NCBI GenBank assembly: GCA_940671915.1
Contig: CALNVZ010000218.1
Location: 840,237 to 904,236, forward strand
DNA: 64,000 nucleotides
Source: Paracentrotus lividus
Lineage: Eukaryota; Echinodermata; Echinoidea; Camarodonta; Echinidae
Reading direction: 5' to 3'
Position numbers and translations under genes: made by a program
Notes under the pieces: generated by a model
Seen by the model: only the letters and a program-made list of their open reading frames with translations
Database searches by the model: none
What the model was told of the DNA's origin: nothing
Shown here: positions 31,215-41,990 of the stretch, piece after piece
Numbering within the stretch: the stretch's first letter is position 1
Layout of the letters: each line of letters starts with the position of its first letter

Positions 31215-33044
31215 CGATCAATTGTACTAATGACCTTATACAATGATTGTTATACATGCACTGTAGGAAACATGGTCTCATTGTTACTATCAACATAAAA
31301 GAACACACGCGTGCCTTCAAGAGCTTCCTCGTGGGGAGCTCATGGTATCATTACATAACAAATGAGAATGAGGAGAGAGCAAATTAAGACTACGTCCAGA
31401 CTATATAGAACCATGCGTGCCACGCCCACTGTCACAAAATTAACGTTGAAGAGTTTCTTATAAAATTATGTTTTCAAAAGAGTGTCAAATATCGAATTTC
31501 AATCTTTTCATTATCATGACAGATATTGCAACCATCCAACTGAGATGCTCAAAACCTGGTCATGACTAAATATGTTTTTAACTAATCTTTTAGGAGGTAG
31601 CTAGCAGGATAGTACCAATAACTAATTTTCCAAAATCCAAACATTATTACAACTTTTCAATATTTCTGCTTTTTGATATATAGAAACTGACCTCTTGTCT
31701 CAACATAAAATCACATCAAATATTTATTTGTTTTACGTATTTATTATTGCAACCGGGCAGCCCATTCAACAAAAGTTGGATATCAATGGGGCCCTGTAAA
31801 CACAGATACAACTATATACAATTAAAATAATTAGAACACTTGAATGTATCATTTGAACAAAGAAAAAATATAACAAAGTGAACACGTCAATAAAACATAG
31901 ATATATGTCACCAATAAATGGAACTGATATATGTAACTAATGAGATGCTTGAATGATCACAAAGTGGTCAAATGGTCAACGTCCATTCTCTCCAGACCGC
32001 AGACTGTTGGTCACTTGGATACCTCTAACATTATCGTCTGGTCAAGAACTTTTGGTCAAGGGTGTCCAGTGAGACGGGAATACAAAACACAATCGCTCTC
32101 AACAAACATAAGGAAGATGTTCTTTTGATGTATGTAGCATATGCATGTCCGATTTGAAGTGGATTTAATTAGAATACTGATTGGTGCTCGAAATATATTT
32201 CCAGGTAAGATATAATGATTTTCCAACATATATTTTATCAAATTATTCATATAACTTGGAGTGTTAAAATTTTTCATTCGTCGAATTTGATGGAAACATG
32301 TTTTCCATAAATTCCTTCAATGTACATTTTGTCTAAAGGTATCATGAGGGAACATCCCTAATATCATACAAATCGAATAAAATGTTTGTGTAAAAATGTC
32401 ATTGTTAAAACTTTTTATCATCTATTTTGATAGCTTTGTATGTCTACAATGTCAGTACAACATTGGCGGTGATCCCGGGGGGGGGGACGGGGGGACGTGT
32501 CCCCCCCCCCCTCGAATTTTTCTGGGGGGATCGTCCCCCCCCCTAGATTTTTAAAGCTTGACCTATTTTTATGTAGTGATTACCTTGTGAAGCTAATAAA
32601 GAGGTAAAATGTATGTCAAATACAATGCTAAATGTTATTATTATTCGCTAACATTTTCATTAGTTTCTGCATAATGTGCGAAGTATGCGAATTTTTAGTG
32701 TATTATTTTTCACTTTCGGGTGTGTCCGTCCCCCCCCCCCCCCCCCCCCCCCCCCCCAGTCGTGACATGAAATCGCCGCGCTTGCAGTACAGTATGTCGG
32801 TATTTTAGTACACATCATATAGTAACAAAAATGAATTAAGAAATAAATTAGAAATCATTGGGTTTATGACGGGTGTGGCTCGTTTTAATTGTTTAGAGTA
32901 TTATTTTTTGTTTTGGTTCAGGAAAGCATAAGATGTTAGCACCTTATTAGTGTAAGAATTTTTCGTGGAACCAGAGCTGCCCCGGTGAAGTAGACGTCTA
33001 ATTCTGTTATTTGAATTTGAACATTATCTAAACTTTCTCCTCAG
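31215..33044. other. Upstream region of the heptapeptide-repeat gene
   Basis: Mostly unstructured AT-rich sequence. From 32470 to 32760 it holds G/C runs of 9-30 bases, including a ~30-C run at 32731-32758, that could form quadruplexes. The promoter and first exon of the next gene are probably here but were not located. Confidence 0.35.
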
Positions 33045-33130
33045 ATCATCTAAACTTCGTCAACTAACACGTGAAAAACAGAAAAGGGATCTTTAATTGG
33101 AAAATAACAAGTAACTCAAGACTTAGCAGG
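33045..33130 (+). other. 5' UTR segment of the heptapeptide-repeat gene
   Basis: A strong acceptor (ctttctcctcag) precedes 86 nt ending at ATGGGG, implying an upstream untranslated exon. Confidence 0.5.
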
Positions 33131-33170
33131 ATGGGGTGCGGAACAAGCAAAGATCAGGTGATTGTAACAG
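33131..33170 (+). CDS. Exon 1 of heptapeptide-repeat gene (acylation signal)
   Basis: It encodes MGCGTSKDQVIVT and ends in phase 1 at ACAG|gtgagt. The exon is tiny and carries only the lipid-modification signal, an arrangement also seen in GAP43-type genes. Confidence 0.78.
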
Positions 33171-36100
33171 GTGAGTTGAGAAAAAAAAAAGACCGAAAGA
33201 AAGAAAAAGAAAACCCTCTTAGGGGTGCGTAGGGTTGTCATCAGAGGGGGTTCATGGAACGAATAAAGAAAATCAAATAAGAATAAATCAACTAAAATCG
33301 CTGTATTGTATATGTATTACTAAAATTTCAAAGACGCACATTACTGCTACAAGATAAGAATCCATTAACATTATCATTAACATTGGAATCATTTCAGACT
33401 TACGTCTTTTAAGAAATATATTAAAATTCGGTGGTGCATACAGATACAGGAATTTATTTCTTTTATTTCAATTTCCCACACTATATATAGATCAAAGTGC
33501 ATATTATGAAGATAGTAGTATAAAAATGAAGGTTTAACAAAATGATTGTTCATGATAACTTATCCATAATATAAAACAGACATAAATAAACACAGCTTGG
33601 CCATGGAGGGAAATGTTGGAAAGCTGGGCTTATAGATTGCAACTCCCATTTTTGAAAAAAAAAGGAAGGGGGGGGGGTGTACACAAGGGCCGTTGCGCCA
33701 CCACCCACCCCCCGTCGCCATCATGATCTGCCAACGTCATTAGTTTTATTATTACAATAAGACTAGATTCCTAATGCAAGAATGATTTATGTTGAGTGTT
33801 TTTTTTTTTTAAGTTACAATTACGTGCCCCCCCCCCTGAAAAAATCACAGTCTGTTAAAGTAGTTGTTTTGAGGTATCAGGAACCAAATTTATCAGATAA
33901 GCAGTGCCATTTGTTTACCCCCCCCCCCCCCCCCCATTCAGCACCTCTTACAAAGCATCATTACCTAATATTGAATATTTCCTCATACCCTTACAGAAAA
34001 CTCAAATGGAACCTCGAGCCGGTCGGCAAAGGCAAAACAATCGAATCAAGACAAAAAGAAAAAGGATAAAAAGAACAAGGAAACAACATCTAATACGCTG
34101 AAAGTGGTCAAGGAAGATATATCTGAAACAGGGGCAGCTCCTAAACCCGCGAAGAACGAAAGTTCGAAACCAGAGCAGGAAAGTAAGAAAGGAGAGTCGT
34201 CCCAAGATGAAAAGAAGGAACAACTATCTGAAGCAGCGGAGAAATACGTGACCGAATCAGCACCGGCAGAACCCGCCAAGGAGACAGCACCAACAAAGAC
34301 AGTAGAAACGAAAGCAGAATCCACCTCAGAACAGGCATCGACAGAACAAGCCGTGAATGAAACACCTGCGCCTGAAGAAAAACCATCAGCAGCAACCGAA
34401 GAGACACCTGCTCCTAGTAAGGAAGCACCGGAGAATACTACAGAGACACCAGTTGCTGAGAGCACAACGGTCGCTGAAAAGACACTTGCAACCGCCGAAG
34501 AGAAACCTAATGAAAATGCACCAGTAGCAGCCGTTAAAGAAAAGCCTGCAGCCGTCGAAGAAAAACAAGCAGCCCCAGAAGATACATCAGCAACAACCAA
34601 CGAAACAGATGCTGCGGGCAAAGAAATACCACCTGCTGAAGAGAAACCAGCTGTCGCCGAAGAAACCCAGGTTACCAGCGAAGATAAACCTGAAGCTAGC
34701 GAGGAAACTCCTGGTGCCAAAGAAGTTCCACTCACAGAGGAAACACCAGCCACCGAACAAGCCCCTACATCTGAAGAGAAACCGGCAGAAGCCAAGGAGA
34801 CATCATCACCTGCAGAAGAGACACCAGCATCAACCGACAAAACAGATGCTGACACCAAAGAAACACCAGCAGCTACAGAAGCACAAGCTGCTGAAGAAAC
34901 ACCTGCTACTGAAGAAAAGCCCGTTGCCACTGAAGAGAAACCAGCACCAATCGATACACCAGATGCTGCAAAAGAGGAAACACCTAGTGCTACAGAAGAA
35001 CCAGCTGCTGAAGATAAACCGAGTGTCTCCGAAGAGACACCAGCTGTCGGCGGAGATACACCTGCAGACAGCGAGGAAGCGCCTGGCGCCAAAGAAGCTC
35101 CACCCAAAGAGAAAACACCAGCGGCCGAACAAACACCGGACGCTGGAGAGAAACCTGCCGCTGCTGAGGAGAAACCAATGGCAGCCGAGGAGACACCAGC
35201 ACCCACGGAAGAAAAACCAGATGCTACTGAAAAGGCATCAACCGATGAAACTGATGCAGCCATCGAAGAAATACTGGCCGCTACAGAAGCACTAGCCAGT
35301 AAGGAAACAACTGCCAAAGAACAGGCACCCACCGCGGAAGAGAAACCAGTTTCAGCTGAAGAGACACCAGCTGCCTCTGATGAGAAACCATCAGCAACCG
35401 AAGAGAAACCTGCCGCCGAAGAGACACCGGCAGCTGCCGAACAAACACCCGTATCAACGGAAGGAAAACCAGCTGCCCCAGAAGATACTCCGGCAGCTGC
35501 CGAAGAAAAAAAGGCTGACACCGAAGATAAACCTGCTCCCACCGAAGAGACACCGGCAGCAACCGAAGATAAGCCTACAACAACCGATGATAAACCAGCT
35601 GCCAACGAAGAGCCAAAAGCAGCTGCCGAAGAGACACCGGCATCAACCGAAGATAAGCCTGCTGCCACAGAAAATACACCAGCAGCCGCTGAAGAGAAAC
35701 CGGCAGCTACCGAAGAGACACCGGCAACTGCCGAAGATAAACCAGCTGCCGCCGAAGAGAAACCGGCAGCTGCCGAAGAGACACCGGCACCTGTAGAAGA
35801 GAAAACAGCCACCACCCAAGAGAAAACGGTAGCCGCCGAAGAGACACCGGCACCTGCCGAACAAAAACCAGCTGCTGCCGAAGAGAAACCAGCTGCCGCC
35901 GAAGAGATACCAGCAGCCGCTGAAGAGACATCGGCAGCTGCCGAAGAGACACCAGCACCTGTAGAAGAGAAAACAGCCACCACCGAAGAGAAAACGGTAG
36001 CTGCCGAAGAGACACCGGCACCTCCCGAACAAAAACCAGCTGCTGCTGAAGAGAAACCGGCAGCTGCCGAAGAGAAACCAGCTGCCGCCGAAGAGATACC

Positions 36101-36428
36101 AGCAGCCGCTGAAGAGACATCGGCTACCTCCGAAGAGAAACCAGCAGCAACCGAAGATAAACCAGCAACCACCGAAGAGGCACCGGCAGCTGCCGAAGAG
36201 ACACCGGCTACCGCCGAAGAGAAACCAGCAGTCGCCAAAGAGCCATCGGCTACCGCCGAAGAGAAACCAGCAGCAACCGAAGATAAACCATCTGCCACCG
36301 AAGATGCGCCGAAAGCCGCCGAAGAGAAACCAGCTGCTACCGAAGAGACACCGGCAGCTGTCGAAGAGAAACCAGCACCTGAGGAATCAACGACTACAGC
36401 TGCGGATGCTTCAACTGCAGAGGGTTGA
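33131..36428 (+). CDS. N-terminally acylated, heptapeptide-repeat acidic protein (MARCKS/BASP1-like design), 823 aa
   Basis: Two exons (33131-33170 and 33997-36428) join in phase 1. The N-terminus MGCGTSKDQ has a myristoylation glycine and a neighbouring cysteine for palmitoylation, predicting membrane attachment. Residues ~30-50 hold a lysine cluster (DKKKKDKKNK), followed by a charged Ser/Glu/Lys region. From ~residue 130 to the end it is almost all Pro, Ala, Glu, Lys and Thr in degenerate 7-residue units such as PAAAEEK and PAATEET. This design resembles BASP1/CAP-23, GAP43 and MARCKS, which link membrane to actin and calmodulin, but is far longer than BASP1 (~230 aa). No folded domain is seen. 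Function is inferred from composition only; homology is not proven. Confidence 0.8.
33171..33996 (+). other. Intron 1 of heptapeptide-repeat gene
   Basis: The 826-bp intron from gtgagt to ccttacag contains a G-run at 33667 and C-runs at 33829 and 33919. No further feature seen. Confidence 0.7.
33997..36428 (+). CDS. Exon 2 of heptapeptide-repeat gene
   Basis: A single 2.4-kb exon from acceptor ccttacag|AAAACTC to TGA at 36426-36428. The 21-nt repeat becomes purer toward the 3' end. A 168-nt higher-order unit (eight heptads beginning PAPVEEK) is duplicated at ~35787 and ~35955. An older, more diverged ~370-nt unit is visible between GAKEVP (~34715) and GAKEAP (~35087). Confidence 0.85.
34480..36400 (+). 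repeat. 21-nt coding tandem repeat (heptapeptide PAAAEEK/T)
   Basis: The nucleotide period is 21, mostly GCCGAAGAGAAACCAGCAGC-like units. The reverse strand is also free of stops over about 2.2 kb, a side effect of the codon pattern. Confidence 0.9.
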
Positions 36429-36516
36429 ATTCAAGAAATAACTGTTCTTAAAAATACGGACATTCGACAGCTTTACTCCAAATTCTATACTGAACTCTAA
36501 CATTTATTAAGATGGA

Positions 36517-36522
36517 AATAAA
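36517..36522 (+). terminator. Polyadenylation signal AATAAA
   Basis: A canonical AATAAA 89 nt after the stop codon of the heptapeptide-repeat gene, followed by a T-rich stretch. Confidence 0.6.
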
Positions 36523-37401
36523 CTGTTTTTGTATCGTCTTAGGAAATCGTGGATCTTTTGAGTTCAATGTTAAAGTGCGTCGTCTTGTACAAACACCACA
36601 TAAATGGTATAAAAGAACCAACGTCAGATGAACACCTCGTGCTTCTCAGGATCAGAAATATCATCTCTGAATTTGGCCGCACGGTCGTAAAGTGCGTAGC
36701 CGTTACGTGCCATATTGGCAGCGAATATTTACCAACTGAATATTACTTCATTTTGTACGCAATTGAAGTTGTTTTTGCCCCATTATAGGGCTGGCTGCGT
36801 CAAAACGATAAGAAGATACTATAACGATAATTAAATATTTCATAAAAAGTTTTTATGGTCGCAAAGGAAGTTTGAGCATCTTTGGGAACGTTTGCAATAT
36901 ATCCAAAACTGTTTGCGATTATTTACGAATTCTAATTACTCGCAATGTTTGCAAGCATTTGCGTATAATAAAAAAAAAAAACGAAAAAGAGAAAATATCG
37001 CCAACGTTCAATGCTCAGTGAAATACCAGTTTTAGGAGAATTTATATATTTCTCTCTTCTTCTTTTCAGTGATGCTTATTACAGCAGTTTGTTAATAAAT
37101 AATGAATGTAAATAGTATTTGAAAGCTTTATATATTATATGATTTATGAATGTTGAAAACAATTGTGTAAGGCCTTCTTCTGTTAGTGTTTTCGTATACA
37201 ATGGTTAGCATTTTTATTACAAACATGAAAAGTTATGATAATGTTAGCATCCAAATTTTCTATTGCACAACAGTATTTTTGGGGATGGGTCTGACCTTTA
37301 AAAAATTAATTTTTAAATAATGTGGGTTATGCTAGGGGAGACAGACGTTAAACGCAATTGTTAAAAAACAAAAACAAAACAAAACAAAACAAATTATTAA
37401 A

Positions 37402-37402
<1 letters not shown>

Positions 37403-37441
<39 letters not shown>
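37403..37441 (+). repeat. (AC)n microsatellite
   Basis: Uninterrupted CA repeat after an A-rich AAAAC stretch. Confidence 0.95.
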
Positions 37442-37443
<2 letters not shown>

Positions 37444-38139
37444 TGATAAAGTTAATCAAATATGTGTTATTATTTTTAAAAAAAATATTTATAAAAACGT
37501 TCAGCCTATATTGATCAAGTACATCACGAGAGCTATAAGATACTGACTGAGTGTATGATTGATTGATTGACTGATGTGTATGGATTATTGATTGATGCAT
37601 AGATTGACTAGTGATAGGTTGGTTGATTGATTGACTCATTGAAAGATGAATAGAGGAATGGATTATGTAAGGATGGGTAGATAGAAAGGTTGATATACAG
37701 GTGGGTGAGTGGATAAATGGATTGATAACAGATGGATAGGTAGATATAATTTCTTGCTCGATCATGATTGGCAAATAATAATTGTAGTGGGTAGATGGAA
37801 ACACGTACCGGAAACGTTAATAGAGAAGACGAAAACAATACACTTTTTAATTTGAAAAGTAACTGAGAGGATCGGGAGATAAAGGAAAGACGGGAGAGAT
37901 AGATAGGAAGAGAGAGAGGTAGACATGGTAGAGAGAAAGAGAGGGAATAAAGAAGAGCAAATGACTCGAGAGAAACACACCTCTGAACTGAAGAGGTGTG
38001 TTGGGGAGGGGACTTTAGGTTCACAAACATGTCGATAGTTTGGGGTGGATATTTTAGAACATTTTATTACAATAAAGGGCTCTAACTTGGAGACATACAG
38101 AGCGCCACCTTGCGAGTCAAGCTTCGTATTTTCCCCTCT

Positions 38140-38141
<2 letters not shown>

Positions 38142-38170
<29 letters not shown>

Positions 38171-38195
38171 CCTCTCTCTCTCTCTCTCTGTCTGA
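38142..38195 (+). repeat. (CT)n microsatellite
   Basis: Near-pure CT repeat; another T/C-rich stretch follows at 38229-38250. Confidence 0.9.
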
Positions 38196-38518
38196 TCTGT
38201 CTCATTTTCCTTTTATCGGTCTCTATGTCTCTCTCTCTCTCTTTCTTTCTCACCCTCATTCTGATAAGTAGTACATAATTTACATCCATATTATGCAATA
38301 CATCTTTCTTTTCTCACTAATTATTCAAGAAAGGAAAACATATCAAAATAAAAATTATGTGGCTTCTCCTCGAGCTAAAACGTTTGTTTGTTTGTTTTCA
38401 AATTTCACATTTTATTTTCCACACACAGGTATACACATATAATACTAAATTGATACAGAACACGAAATAGGATCAACACAACGTACATAATCAACACAAA
38501 TATATATATATATATATA

Positions 38519-39198
38519 TACAGTCTGTGTCAAATACCATTCTACAAGGCACAGTTGAAGGTGGACGCAGAAGAGGACGTCAAAGGACAAGCTGGATGGA
38601 AAATGTAAAGACATGGACAGATATGACAATGCAAGAACTGCTGTCGACTACAACTGACAGGAAGGCATGGAGGAAAAAATGTGCTTCTTCGGCTCTCAAA
38701 TCCCCCCCCCCCAACGACTCCGGAAGAGTCAAGGGATTGAGTGAGTGAGTGAGTGTCAAATAAAATGGTACAAGTGGAAAACCTTTTTTTTTTTATAGTA
38801 TGAAGATTAATCACAACCTGGTATTGTTTGATATTTTTGTAAAGCAGGAAAATCAGACTTTCTTCTACATTTTTTTCATCAAATTTGGTGTTGTAGTTTT
38901 TGAGATATGATTAGTTTTCTACAATCAAGAAAAATCAATTTTTTTGCACGCCGTCCCATGCCTTTGTGTATCGGTTTCGAATAATGGCCGTGAAGTGCTC
39001 AATTTCGATTTGTTCCTCGTCGCACAAAATTTAGCATAACTTTTGTTTTACGAAAGCCAATTATACAAAACAAAGCGCATCAGCAGGGAAAATCCTTTGG
39101 CTTTATTTTGGTACCACAAACACACATTATTTGAAAATATTTCACACCTAAATATTTTTTTTTTCGACTGTACCATTTTTTTTTTTACACAGACTGTA
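38519..39198. mobile_element. Tc1/mariner-like TIR element interrupted by a LINE fragment
   Basis: Left TACAGTCTGTGTCAAATA, resuming after the insert as AAATGGTACAAGTGGAAAA, matches the right end inverted (ACTGTACCATT, then ACACAGACTGTA). The ends are flanked by TA-rich sequence. The LINE insert is 38537-38752. The host element is about 460 bp without it and carries no transposase. Confidence 0.8.
38537..38752 (+). mobile_element. 5'-truncated LINE ORF2 C-terminal fragment with TSD
   Basis: It encodes GGRRRGRQRTSWMENVKTWT and DRKAWRKKC, the standard end of many LINE ORF2 proteins, then a C-run and a GAGT/GTGA simple-repeat tail. A 10-bp direct repeat GTGTCAAATA (38527-38536 and 38753-38762) flanks it as a target-site duplication. 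Confidence 0.85.
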
Positions 39199-39237
39199 TA
39201 TATATTATTATGTCGCCTGAACTGTGAAAATCAGGTA

Positions 39238-40235
39238 GGGGAGAGTGGGGTTAATTGGAACACGGGGTTAGTTGAAACATTGTAATTTTCTTTAACGGCT
39301 ATAAATATATTTATACAAATCTACCCTCAGATTGTTGCTATTAGCAACTGCCATTCACCACATTTTAGACAGCACATGTTCTCCAAGCCTCGTGAAGTTA
39401 GAAAGAAATGTTTGTTTTTTCACTATCTGAATAAATTTTGTCATTTTTACAAATGTTTTATTATCTCAGAAAAGATCATAATTTAAGTTGGCCAGTTTTT
39501 GAATATAACAAACAGTTAAACCAAGCTACAAAACAAGGTTAAATATATGGCATGTTGTTGTCTCTATTTTGTGCTGTAAGCTTACAAAATTAATGTCAAA
39601 TGGGCCTCTGGGGTTAGTTGGAACATTTTGAACGGGGTTAGTTGGAACATGTACTAAGTAAATAGGTTTCAGCTGAATAAAAAAAATGAAAATCATATAA
39701 TTCAATGAAGTGTTCCGAAATATTCCTATACATGTATATTAGTGCACATTGGACAATTTTATTTTGGTTAAAACAAAATATATTGCAGAACGCTACCTCG
39801 CAGGACTTCAGAATATCTGTATGTGAGTGGATGCTATCAAAATGTAATAAAGCTTGAAGTAAAATAAAAATTGAACACCAATCTTTAATATTTTAATTGG
39901 AATCAATAAAGCAAGTTAGCTGAACCCATGCAATAATGATATAGGTCTATAGTTTAAATATAATTCTAAAGATACCATGCACAATGTTTCAACTTACCCC
40001 ATACCATGTTAAAACTAATCCCGTGTGTGGGGTTAGTTCGAACACTTGACATGGTCTTGATGAAGATGGATTTTTTTTTTCTGGAACCATTACAAAGTTT
40101 AAGAATTGTATGGGGTACATTTTTAGCATACAGATATACACTCAAGCTGATTGTTTACTGTTTCTTGAAATAAATCCGCTTTTGTTTTTTTCGGCCATTT
40201 TTGTGAAAAATGTTCCATATAACCCTGCTCTCCCC
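39238..40235. mobile_element. Inverted-repeat element, iterated word GGGGTTAGTTGGAACA
   Basis: Termini GGGGAGAGTGGGGTTAATTG and the inverted CTGCTCTCCCC bound a 998-bp unit. The word GGGGTTAGTTGGAACA or a close variant occurs at 39247, 39264, 39610 and 39634, again at ~40029, and inverted in the right arm (~39985, ~40210). No coding capacity. A TA precedes the left end but the right flank is AA, so the target type is uncertain. Confidence 0.75.
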
Positions 40236-41190
40236 AAATGGTTAGAAAGGCCATCCAGGTACACGATATAAAATGCCGCAATATAGAGAAAAAGTGGAAT
40301 TATTCGTCCCATAGTCGTTGCATGATTTATCATCTTCCAAATTACATGTCAATGCATGTTTGGAACTTGAGATAAAAACATCGTTCTGGCGTGTCGGTTC
40401 GAATTCTAAAAATCTTATTCAAAGTTTATTTATACCCCGTGCTCTCGGCGTGTCGCCAATAAAAGCATTACTATATTTAGAAGCATAACAGGAGGAGATG
40501 AGGATGTTGGCATCATCCTGCTATCATATAAACAACTCCTACATCTGTCTCCTTCCCTGGCTTTCTTTATTCCTCTTTGACGTTCTCCCTCTATAACACT
40601 TTATCAATTTCTGTATCAGTCTCTGTCTCCTTTAAGGTTTTCATATGGATGCTACATGTATGTCTATACATTTCTAAATTATCTCCATTACTATCTCTCT
40701 CTATCTGCTCAGTTATCTCTCTCTCCATCTCTCTTCATCTCTCTTTCTCTTAGTCTCTCTCTCTCTCTCTCTTCTATCCCTCTTCGCTCTTTTTCCCCCC
40801 CCCACCCCCTCTCTCTCTTCTTCTCTAGGTCTATATCTGGATCATTTTCTGCCAATCTCTCAATCTTGTCTCCCTTTGCTTTGTCTTATTTTGTAATACT
40901 TTACATACAGAGACAGCCATAAAAATTCTTACACCTATTAAATGCAAATGTCAAGAAACAGTTATTTTTTAATAATAAATGAAATAAAACGGAGTCAGTT
41001 TTGATTAGGATTGAGATATTAATGTTATAATATAGCTAAAGAACCTTAACAGGAGAGATGAGGATGTTAGCATCATCCTCCATAGGGTTAAGGTGGTTTG
41101 TGATAAACAAAATTTAGACCATGGTTTAAATCCGTGTTTAAAACAATTGATTTAGACCATGGACTAACTAACCACGTTTGTGAATTCGGG
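40236..41190. other. Intergenic with CT-rich tract
   Basis: CT-rich sequence at 40680-40860. A ~35-bp direct repeat (GAGATGAGGATGTT...CATCATCCT) occurs at 40492 and 41049. A dispersed motif TTAGACCATGG...TTCGGGCCAATG lies at 41115-41195. Confidence 0.5.
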
Positions 41191-41194
41191 CCAA

Positions 41195-41990
41195 TGCACT
41201 GAAAAGTATAACTTTGTCAATTTGACAATATATAAATTTGTCATTAATGTGGTTTAATTAACAAATTAATAATTGGTCAGCCAAAGATTCGTCATTATAG
41301 ATTTGTCATGCACTGATAACATGACGAATTTTTAATTTGGTCAATGAAAGTGGTCTAATTTGACAAACCTTTTTCAAAGTTTGTCATTGCTATTTCATTT
41401 TGAATTCCGTCATTCTCTTTTTAATTTGTTTTTTCTTCATATATTGTACTGCGATTTTTTGACGTATTTAGTACAGTCAGAAAAACACGCTGTAAATAAC
41501 AAACAATAACAGATAGTTAATTTTTTGTCAGTTTTAAATAGAACCTCGAAATTCCTGAGGAAACAAATTCAAAATACATCAAATCCAGTCAACACTTGCC
41601 AGCTCAAGCCTTGCCTCGCAAGCTAAAATCACGGCGACCGGCGGTGATTCGAAGACGCTGATTATGGTGCGGGTTTCCAACTGTCTTCAGGAGCTAAATT
41701 TGTCATGCATTGCGTCAAAACAATTGATTTGTTTTCAGCAACATAATTGTATTATAATTCGTTATGGCCGACTTAAAATGTCATTTCTACATTGACTTGC
41801 GAAGAGGATTTGTCAATTACGGTGCGAAGAGTCGTCACGCCAAATAATCAGTCATGCGCAAGTTTGTTTTTGTCAACACCAGTTGAAACTTTGTAATAGT
41901 GCTCGATCAATTTGTTATGTATATACCATGAGCTTTGTCATTCACAGTTATATCGCAAAACAAATATTTTACCCCGCATTGACGAATTAA
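41195..41990. repeat. Region with iterated word TTTGTCA(AT)
   Basis: TTTGTCAATT, TTTGTCATTA, TTCGTCATTA, TTTGTCATGC and inverted forms (ATGACGAATT, TTGACAAAC) recur every few tens of bases. The pattern resembles the other iterated-word elements, but clear terminal repeats were not found. Confidence 0.45.

Larger units (their letters stand above)
36540..38518. other. Intergenic, microsatellite-rich
   Basis: It holds (AC)n at 37403-37441, degenerate GATTGATT/GATGGATA repeats at 37550-37750, GA-rich sequence to 37960, (CT)n at 38142-38195 and (TA)n at 38504-38521. No gene was recognised. Confidence 0.6.

Noticed and set aside
34046..36298. 750-codon open frame on the minus strand, rich in Ala/Ser/Val/Gly
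   Set aside because: It is the antisense shadow of the 21-nt coding repeat; no family, no splice context, and the plus-strand gene explains it.
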